A stretch of DNA of 64,000 nt from Neisseria sp. oral taxon 014 str. F0314 (GTDB taxonomy: Bacteria > Pseudomonadota > Gammaproteobacteria > Burkholderiales > Neisseriaceae), in assembly GCF_005886145.1 (NCBI RefSeq), contig NZ_CP040504.1, positions 310,001 through 374,000 of the forward strand, read 5' to 3'. The notes below the pieces were generated by a model, which was not told the origin of the DNA, did not search any database, and worked only from the letters and a program-made list of their open reading frames with translations. Positions within the stretch are counted from its first letter, which is position 1, and the number at the start of each line of letters is the position of its first letter. Positions 58,241 to 64,000 of this stretch are shown piece after piece. The position numbers and the translations under genes are program-made.

Positions 58241-59112
58241 TGCCGGAGCAGTTTGTTTTTCCCGATTTCAAAACCGTATATGAGGATGCGCCGAAATTTC
58301 AAATCCAGCATTTGAAATTCTCCTTACGCAGGTTGTTTACACGGCAGCATGTCAAAGATTTTGAAACATTTGTCAACGCCTCAGCGTCACGCCGTACCTT
58401 TTTTCAAAGGCGGCCGCAAGATGCCTATCCGTTGATACATGCCTTTGTCGACCAGCGTTTCAACAGACGGCGCAGGCTGCAAGTCATGAAAGAAGACCTG
58501 CTGACAGCCGAAAAACTGTTCGGGCAGGAAACGCTCGCCAATATGACGACGCGCAAATTCCATGTCGTTCTGGCGCATCTTTCAGACGGCCTGACTTTAT
58601 GGCTGAACCGGAACGATAATTGCGTGGATGAAGGAATGTGGTCGCTATCCCTGCGCGACAGCGAAGGAAAACGTCTCTACATGGCAACCTTCGCCTTAGT
58701 TGACGGTAAACTGCTGGCCGCCTCTATCCAAGGCCCTGCGGGGGAAGAAGCTAAAAACCTTGTACGCAGCCTGACCAAACAACTCCACGGTCTGCGCCCG
58801 CAACAACTGATGGTAACCGCCCTGCAATATTTTTCGACATCGCTCAATTTGGGCGGCGTTATCGGCATTGCCCAAGAGCATCAGGTCAAACTGCGCTGGC
58901 GGCTGAAGAAACGGGTCAAAATGAATTACGACCTGTTTTGGCAGGAGAACGGCGCAACGCTCGAAAGCGACGGCTACTGGCATCTGCCGCAAATCCCGCC
59001 GCGAAAAGATTTGGCGGAAATCGAAAGCAAAAAGCGTTCGATGTACCGCAAACGTTACCAAATGCTGGATAACATAGCGGCCGAGATGCAGGCTTGCTTT
59101 CAGAAGACTTGA
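58237..59112 (+). CDS. DUF535 (VirK/YbjX) family protein
   Basis: 291-residue cytoplasmic protein with no helices in the membrane. Typical DUF535 segments are [47 protein letters not shown] and [20 protein letters not shown]. Members in enterobacteria (VirK, YbjX) affect virulence-factor export and lipid A-related stress, but no biochemical role is settled. Its ATG overlaps the gatA stop (ATGATG/TGA), an odd coupling to tRNA amidation. Two mucosa-type DUS follow. Confidence 0.85.
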   Translation: MMPEQFVFPDFKTVYEDAPKFQIQHLKFSLRRLFTRQHVKDFETFVNASASRRTFFQRRPQDAYPLIHAFVDQRFNRRRRLQVMKEDLLTAEKLFGQETLANMTTRKFHVVLAHLSDGLTLWLNRNDNCVDEGMWSLSLRDSEGKRLYMATFALVDGKLLAASIQGPAGEEAKNLVRSLTKQLHGLRPQQLMVTALQYFSTSLNLGGVIGIAQEHQVKLRWRLKKRVKMNYDLFWQENGATLESDGYWHLPQIPPRKDLAEIESKKRSMYRKRYQMLDNIAAEMQACFQKT

Positions 59113-59121
59113 TTCTGCGTT

Positions 59122-59165
59122 TTCAGACGACCTTTGCCATTTGAAAAACAAACAGGTCGTCTGAA
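59122..59165 (+). terminator. Inverted pair of mucosa-dialect DUS before gatB
   Basis: TTCAGACGACCT at 59122-59133 and AGGTCGTCTGAA at 59154-59165 with a 20-nt loop. Both arms carry the mucosa-type base. Confidence 0.65.
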
Positions 59166-59214
59166 AAACGGCTAACCTACTTTACATTATCGACATCAAA
59201 AGAAAGAACCTCTT

Positions 59215-60645
59215 ATGACTTGGGAAACAGTAATCGGCTTGGAAATCCACGTCCAATTAAACACCCAATCCAAAATCTTCAGCGGCGCATCGACTGCCTT
59301 CGGTGCGGAACCCAATGCACACGCCAGCGTGGTGGAATGCGCGCTGCCGGGCGTGCTGCCGGTAATGAACCGTGAAGTCGTTGAAAAAGCCGTCAAATTA
59401 GGCTTGGCTTTGGATGCAAAAATCAATCAGAAAAACGTGTTCGATCGCAAAAACTACTTTTACCCCGACTTGCCCAAAGGCTATCAAATCAGCCAGTTGG
59501 ATTTACCGATTGTCGAACACGGCAAACTGGAAATCGTGGTCGGCGACGATGTAAAAACCATCAATGTAACCCGCGCGCACATGGAAGAAGATGCGGGCAA
59601 ATCCGTGCATGAGGGCTTGAACGGCGCAACTGGTATCGACCTGAACCGTGCCGGCACGCCGTTGTTGGAAGTGGTATCCGAACCCGAAATGCGCTCCGCT
59701 GCCGAAGCCGTTGCCTACGCCAAAGCCTTACACAGCTTGGTAACATGGCTGGACATCTGCGACGGCAATATGGCGGAAGGCTCGTTCCGCGTTGATGCCA
59801 ATGTATCCGTGCGCCCGAAAGGCCAAGCAGAATTCGGCACGCGCCGCGAGATTAAAAACCTCAATTCCTTCCGCTTCTTGGAACAGGCGATTAATTACGA
59901 GGTGGAAGCGCAAATCGAGATTTTGGAAGACGGCGGCAAAGTACAGCAGGCAACCATGCTGTTTGACCCGGAAAAAGGCGAAACCCGCGTGATGCGTTTG
60001 AAAGAAGACGCGCATGACTACCGCTACTTCCCCGACCCCGATTTGCTGCCCGTCATTATTTCAGACGGCCAGTTGCAAAAAGCCAAAGAAGAAATGCCCG
60101 AACTGCCGAAAGAAATGGCGGTACGTTTCGTGGCGGATTACGGCGTATCCGACTACGACGCGCGCCTGCTCACCGCCAGCCGCGTGCAGGCTGCCTATTT
60201 TGAAGAAGCCGCCAAAGCCAGCGGACAAGGCAAGCTGACTGCCAACTGGATGAACGGCGAACTCGCCGCCACGCTGAACAAAGAAGGCATGGAACTTGCC
60301 GACAGCCCGATTACCGCCCCACGCCTCGCCGCGCTGGTGGGCAAAATCGCCGACGGCACTTTAAGCAGTAAACTGGCAAAAAAAGCCTTTGAAGCCATGT
60401 GGGCTGAACCTGAAGCCACTATCGCCGAAATCATTGAAAAACACGGCTTGCAGCAGATGACCGACACGGGGGCGATTGAAAAAATCATCGACGAAGTGCT
60501 GGCTAACAACGTCAAATCGGTAGAAGAGTACAAATCGGGTAAGGAAAAAGCCTTCAACGCGCTGGTCGGCCAAGTGATGAAAGCCAGCAAAGGCAAGGCC
60601 AACCCGCAACAAGTCCAAGAATTGATGAAATCGAAATTGGCTTAA
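59215..60645 (+). CDS. gatB: Asp/Glu-tRNA amidotransferase subunit B
   Basis: 476-residue kinase/transamidation subunit. The N-terminal [20 protein letters not shown], the central [15 protein letters not shown] and [20 protein letters not shown], the metal-site region NVSVRPKG and the C-terminal YqeY-like tail ([14 protein letters not shown]) are all present. It completes the gatCAB set, here split by the DUF535 gene and two DUS hairpins. Confidence 0.97.
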   Translation: MTWETVIGLEIHVQLNTQSKIFSGASTAFGAEPNAHASVVECALPGVLPVMNREVVEKAVKLGLALDAKINQKNVFDRKNYFYPDLPKGYQISQLDLPIVEHGKLEIVVGDDVKTINVTRAHMEEDAGKSVHEGLNGATGIDLNRAGTPLLEVVSEPEMRSAAEAVAYAKALHSLVTWLDICDGNMAEGSFRVDANVSVRPKGQAEFGTRREIKNLNSFRFLEQAINYEVEAQIEILEDGGKVQQATMLFDPEKGETRVMRLKEDAHDYRYFPDPDLLPVIISDGQLQKAKEEMPELPKEMAVRFVADYGVSDYDARLLTASRVQAAYFEEAAKASGQGKLTANWMNGELAATLNKEGMELADSPITAPRLAALVGKIADGTLSSKLAKKAFEAMWAEPEATIAEIIEKHGLQQMTDTGAIEKIIDEVLANNVKSVEEYKSGKEKAFNALVGQVMKASKGKANPQQVQELMKSKLA

Positions 60646-60785
60646 ACTTTGAGACTGAAACGGTTGTATCACTGTTTTTCAGACGGCCGGCCCCGTTATT
60701 CCGATCTGTACATGATTCCGTTTTGGAACCTTTATCCGACCCGTCGTTCGGCTTAGAAACCTCAACCCATTTCAGGAACCCGACC

Positions 60786-61424
60786 GTGATTGGTACCGTT
60801 ATCGATTTTATCCTCCATATCGATCAGCACCTTACCGCACTTTCCGCACAATACGGCATGTGGATTTACGCGATTCTGTTTTTGATTATTTTCTGTGAAA
60901 CGGGTTTGGTTGCCACGCCATTCCTGCCCGGCGACTCTTTATTGTTTGCCGCGGGCGGAATTGCCGCCGTCGGCGGGATGAACATCCATATCATGGTGCT
61001 GATTCTGCTGGTTGCCGCTATTTTGGGCGATGCGGTCAATTTCATGATTGGCAAATATTTCGGCGCAAAGCTGTTTTCCAATCCCGATTCCAAAATATTC
61101 CGCCGCGCCTATCTGGAAAAAACCCATGCGTTCTACGAAAAACACGGCGGCAAGACCATTATCATTGCCCGTTTTGTTCCGATTGTGCGCACCTTTGCCC
61201 CGTTCGTGGCCGGTATGGGCGACATGCATTACGGCAGGTTTATCCGCTACAACATCATCGGCGCGCTGGCATGGGTATTGCTGTTTTCGTATTTAGGTTA
61301 TTTCTTTGCCAATATTCCCTTAGTAAAAAACAACTTAGGCTTGGTTCTGGGTGCAATCATCGTTATTTCCATCCTGCCGGCCGTAATCGAAATAGTACGC
61401 GCCAAATATGCGGCAAAAAAATAA
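60786..61424 (+). CDS. DedA family inner-membrane protein
   Basis: 212-residue DedA/SNARE-associated protein with about four to five helices. Conserved [19 protein letters not shown] near 37-55 and [18 protein letters not shown] near 133-150, with the Arg and Glu residues linked to proton-coupled lipid flipping (undecaprenyl phosphate or phospholipid recycling). I chose the GTG at 60786, preceded by AGGAAC; the frame is open to a TTG at 60723. Confidence 0.9.
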   Translation: MIGTVIDFILHIDQHLTALSAQYGMWIYAILFLIIFCETGLVATPFLPGDSLLFAAGGIAAVGGMNIHIMVLILLVAAILGDAVNFMIGKYFGAKLFSNPDSKIFRRAYLEKTHAFYEKHGGKTIIIARFVPIVRTFAPFVAGMGDMHYGRFIRYNIIGALAWVLLFSYLGYFFANIPLVKNNLGLVLGAIIVISILPAVIEIVRAKYAAKK

Positions 61425-61447
61425 CCGGCGATTCCGGCAAACAAAAG

Positions 61448-61479
61448 AGGCCGTCTGAAAAATTACTTTCAGACGGCCT
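61448..61479. terminator. DUS hairpin between the DedA gene and ruvX
   Basis: Arms at 61448-61459 and 61468-61479, extended by AAAGAGG/CCTCTTT, between convergent genes. Confidence 0.85.
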
Positions 61480-61490
61480 CTTTACCAAAA

Positions 61491-61952
61491 TCAATCTATT
61501 TCTTCGCGGCCATTAAAATATTCGACCGCCCCACCCTCAAAAAACCCCTGCAAAATGGCTTGTGCGGCCACTTGGTCAAGCACGGCTTTTTGTTTGCGGC
61601 CGAACACTTGGGCTTCGGCCAACAGGCTTTCCGCATATAGCGACGACATCCGCTCGTCCACCCAATATACCGGCAGCTTGAACCTGCCCTGCAATCGCCT
61701 GCCGAATTTCCGGCTCAGTCGGGTCAGTTCGTGCTCCGTACCGTCGGCATGTACCGGCAGGCCGACTACGAATTGCACGGGCTGCCATTCGTCGACCAGT
61801 TTCGCCACCGCTTCGAATTTGACCTCGTTGCTGCCGCCCGTTACCGTGGTAAGCGGATGGGACAAACCTACTTCCGCATCACCTTGTGCCACACCGATTC
61901 TCACTTCGCCGAAATCGAAAGCCAACGTCGTACCGGCAGGCGCTTTAAGCAT
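61491..61952 (-). CDS. ruvX: Holliday junction resolvase-like protein YqgF/RuvX
   Basis: 153-residue RNase H-fold protein, YqgF family (also implicated in 16S rRNA 5' processing). Catalytic Asp in [16 protein letters not shown] near 13 and the conserved [26 protein letters not shown] and [13 protein letters not shown]. It overlaps the end of yqgE by 8 bases, the usual bacterial arrangement. Confidence 0.93.
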   Translation of the reverse strand: MLKAPAGTTLAFDFGEVRIGVAQGDAEVGLSHPLTTVTGGSNEVKFEAVAKLVDEWQPVQFVVGLPVHADGTEHELTRLSRKFGRRLQGRFKLPVYWVDERMSSLYAESLLAEAQVFGRKQKAVLDQVAAQAILQGFFEGGAVEYFNGREEID

Positions 61953-62493
61953 GTCCCGCTCCGCAAATCAGAGAAGCAGGTTCGATGCCCAGCTTGGCAA
62001 ACGCCGCGCTATAACGGTTTTCATACGGCACATCGAATAAAATCCCTTCATCGGCAGGCACGGTAAGCCATACATTATCTGCCAATTCCTGCTCCAACTG
62101 GCCTTTTCCCCAGCTCGAATAACCAATGCTGACCAGCGCCTTGGCAACCTTTTTCGGGTCGGCGAGATTTTCGATAATATCGCGCGAAGACGTCAATGCG
62201 ACATCTTCCGTAACCGCCATACTGCTTTGCCAGTTGCCGATCGGCGTATGCACCACATAACCGCGATCGACATGTACCGGCCCGCCCATCATCACGCTTT
62301 CGTCTTGAAAACGCAGCGGAATATTGCGATCGCTGGCTGCAAAAATCAAATCCATCGTAACCGGCGAAGGCTTGTTGATAATCAGCCCCAAAGCGCCGTC
62401 TTCATTATGTTCGCAGATATAGACCACGCTACCGTCGAAAAACGGGTCGTCCATATCCGGCATCGCAACTAAAAAATGATTGGCTAAATTCAT
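61945..62493 (-). CDS. YqgE/AlgH (UPF0301) family protein
   Basis: 182 residues. Conserved [38 protein letters not shown] and [13 protein letters not shown], plus [20 protein letters not shown]. The function is uncertain; AlgH in Pseudomonas affects alginate regulation. It is translationally linked to ruvX and begins 10 bases after the CreA-like gene, so the three likely form one operon. Confidence 0.92.
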   Translation of the reverse strand: MNLANHFLVAMPDMDDPFFDGSVVYICEHNEDGALGLIINKPSPVTMDLIFAASDRNIPLRFQDESVMMGGPVHVDRGYVVHTPIGNWQSSMAVTEDVALTSSRDIIENLADPKKVAKALVSIGYSSWGKGQLEQELADNVWLTVPADEGILFDVPYENRYSAAFAKLGIEPASLICGAGHA

Positions 62494-62502
62494 GTCGTTT
62501 CT

Positions 62503-63057
62503 TTACCGTTTGGCAGCCGCAGCCACGTCAACAACGCACGAACCGAAAATCTGCCGGTTCGGCACCCCCGCAATCTCCCGCTCGTCCGCCTTTTGGCCGT
62601 TGTAGCAGGACACCGCGCTCAACGAATTTTTCGGCGAACCTTGGATAATCTTGTCGCTATACACCAAATAAGCAAAAGCCTTACGCTTCCCATCGTAATA
62701 GCGGATAATCTGCTGGCTCTTAAAAGCCACGCTGGCACTGCGTTTGAACACTTCCTTAGGCTTGATGACTGCCTCTTCACGATAACGGATAATGTCCGCC
62801 GTCTGCACGCACGACACCGAAGCATCGCTGGCATCTTCTTCTAGGTTGACCGTTTCCTTCAAACCGCCCTTTTTCGCGTAAGAAATATAACAGGCCACTC
62901 CCTTAACATCGGGGTCGTCAAAACCTTCCACTTCGATACGGTCGTTTTTACCCAGCATATTGAATACCGTACTGGCCCTGCCGATTTTATCTGCATCGCT
63001 GCCGCCGCAGGCCGCCAATATCAGGGCGGCAACCGCTATAAATAATTGATGTCTCAT
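62503..63057 (-). CDS. CreA-like lipoprotein
   Basis: 184 residues with lipobox LILAACGGS (Cys near 17), so probably membrane anchored. The mature domain shows the CreA pattern: IEVEGFDDPDVKGVACYISY, the charged KKGGLKETVNLEEDASDAS, a mid Cys in SVSCVQT, then a C-terminal FGSCVVDV. CreA family function is not established. Compared with E. coli CreA, a lipidated N-terminus replaces the simple signal peptide. Confidence 0.85.
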   Translation of the reverse strand: MRHQLFIAVAALILAACGGSDADKIGRASTVFNMLGKNDRIEVEGFDDPDVKGVACYISYAKKGGLKETVNLEEDASDASVSCVQTADIIRYREEAVIKPKEVFKRSASVAFKSQQIIRYYDGKRKAFAYLVYSDKIIQGSPKNSLSAVSCYNGQKADEREIAGVPNRQIFGSCVVDVAAAAKR

Positions 63058-63265
63058 TCTGATGGATTAAGATTGTTGGTTTGACACGGATACTATATGA
63101 GGCTCCCCGCAGATATTGCAAGCCGACCAGGCAAGGTTTCAGACGGCCTAACAGCCTACGTTCATACCAGCCGCAGCCTTTCGAACAAATTGCCACCCGC
63201 CCGCTGCAAACAGTATAATTCCGCATTGCCCTCCATCTTTTCATTCATTATTTTCACAAAACATC

Positions 63266-64000
63266 ATGATGCGTTACAAACCCCTCTTACTCGCCCTGTT
63301 AATCTCGTTTTCCGCTCCGGCATTTGCTGCCCACAACGCCGCTAAAAGCAAGGAAAACAAAGCCCAATCCGTCAAAGAACAAAATATAAAAAGCAAAAAA
63401 GACACCGCCAAAGCAAGCGGAAACAAAACTTCGAAACAAACAGTCGGAAAAACCTCTGGCAAAAAAACGGATGCAGACGAGCCGGCAGGCAAACAATCAC
63501 GCAAAGGAAAGGCGGACAATAAGAAAAACGACACACGGCAGGACAAAGAAGACAGTAAAACCACCAAACGGGACAAATCCGAAAAACAAGAAAACCCGAA
63601 AAGCCGCAAAGGAAAGGAAACACTGAAAGGAAAAGAGAAAACCGACGAAGACAAACCGTCGGCCAACGTCAAAAAAGAAACGGCCAAAGCAGACCGGAAA
63701 CACAAACAAGACGCCGACCAAGATGAAGGCGGCAGAGGCAGAAAAGCCGCAAAGAAATCAGACAAGCAGGCCGAACGGCAGGAAAATAACGAGCAACAAC
63801 CCGATGCCATTATCGGCAAAAACGGCACACCTCAGATGCGCGCCGCCGTTACTGCGGCAGCCAATGATTTGGAAAGCAAAAAAGCATTGCACAACCGCGC
63901 CGACGCATTGCTGGTTCACGTTGCAGCCACATTGCGCCAAACGCGTAACGACCTTGCGGGCATCAACCGGCAGCAGCGGGACGCCTGGGACAAATTCCAA
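63266..64000 (+). CDS. Lysine-rich exported protein (3' end beyond window)
   Basis: About 245 codons are visible. A signal peptide (about 1-21, ending AFA before AHNAAK) is followed by some 150 residues of almost pure Lys/Glu/Asp/Gln/Ser, highly charged and disordered. From about residue 190 a helical region (QMRAAVTAAANDLESKKALH, then LRQTRNDLAGINRQQRDAWD) looks like a coiled coil. This arrangement recalls EnvC/NlpD-type murein-hydrolase activators, whose M23 domain would lie past the edge; that is an inference. Two adjacent ATGs could be the start. Confidence 0.75.
   Translation, partial: MMRYKPLLLALLISFSAPAFAAHNAAKSKENKAQSVKEQNIKSKKDTAKASGNKTSKQTVGKTSGKKTDADEPAGKQSRKGKADNKKNDTRQDKEDSKTTKRDKSEKQENPKSRKGKETLKGKEKTDEDKPSANVKKETAKADRKHKQDADQDEGGRGRKAAKKSDKQAERQENNEQQPDAIIGKNGTPQMRAAVTAAANDLESKKALHNRADALLVHVAATLRQTRNDLAGINRQQRDAWDKFQ

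Noticed and set aside
63274-63828. 184-codon minus-strand hydrophobic frame
   Set aside because: It is the complement of the Lys-rich gene; AAA/AAG codons read backwards give Phe/Leu, which mimics a membrane protein.

Overview
The window is chromosomal DNA from a Neisseria species. 10-12-mer DNA uptake sequences (DUS) lie between and inside most genes, often as inverted pairs that form terminators. The dominant form is AGGCCGTCTGAA (AG-DUS), not the ATGCCGTCTGAA typical of meningococcus and gonococcus. A complete mreB-mreC-mreD-mrdA-rodA elongation operon is present. Coccoid pathogenic Neisseria have lost mreBCD, so this is most likely a rod-shaped commensal (N. elongata-like is a guess). The tmRNA, with its ANDETYALAA tag, is typically neisserial. 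I see no insertion sequence, prophage, CRISPR array, rRNA or tRNA gene.

Layout. 0-4 kb: a TonB-dependent siderophore receptor (cut by the left edge) diverges from an SbmA/YddA-type ABC transporter. 4-17 kb is housekeeping: DUF2130, cca, an MlaC-like protein, a tautomerase, an ADA-family deaminase, ssrA, DUF1841, metX-metW, ilvA, a D,D-carboxypeptidase and proS. 17.0-17.87 kb is an AT-rich gap with two diverged copies of a module of DnaA-box-like 9-mers next to an almost pure A/T tract: a candidate replication origin or DnaA-binding locus. 17.9-28 kb: fghA, mutL, an exported protein, argB, a macro-domain protein followed by an M14 carboxypeptidase, lgt, ttcA, DUF456, a SEC-C protein and a TrmH-family methylase. 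28.4-32.6 kb: rpoE-rseA, tilS, accA and hslR. 32.7-33.8 kb is a porin that looks unlike its neighbours. 34-49.7 kb: recD, lolD-lolC, recR, ppiD, an ArsC-family protein, a lipoprotein, a Dyp peroxidase, recB, htpX and an aldehyde dehydrogenase. 49.8-56.1 kb: the six-gene minus-strand operon mreB-mreC-mreD-mrdA-rodA-marC. 56.3-60.6 kb: gatC, gatA, a DUF535 gene and gatB. 60.8-64 kb: DedA, yqgE-ruvX, a CreA-like lipoprotein and a lysine-rich exported protein cut by the right edge.

How the genes work together. Cell-wall elongation (MreBCD, PBP2, RodA, a D,D-carboxypeptidase), envelope biogenesis (Lgt, LolCD, PpiD, MlaC-like, RpoE/RseA) and DNA repair (MutL, RecB, RecD, RecR, RuvX) are well represented. 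tRNA and translation functions are also numerous (Cca, TtcA, TilS, ProS, GatCAB, tmRNA, Hsp15). Second-dialect DUS of the mucosa type (AGGTCGTCTGAA) cluster at 3.3-4.3 kb, in mutL and between DUF535 and gatB, with one in proS. This suggests patches of DNA exchanged with N. mucosa/sicca-like relatives. The strongest leads are the duplicated DnaA-box module, the foreign-looking porin, the macro-domain/M14 carboxypeptidase pair and the DUS-dialect mosaic.
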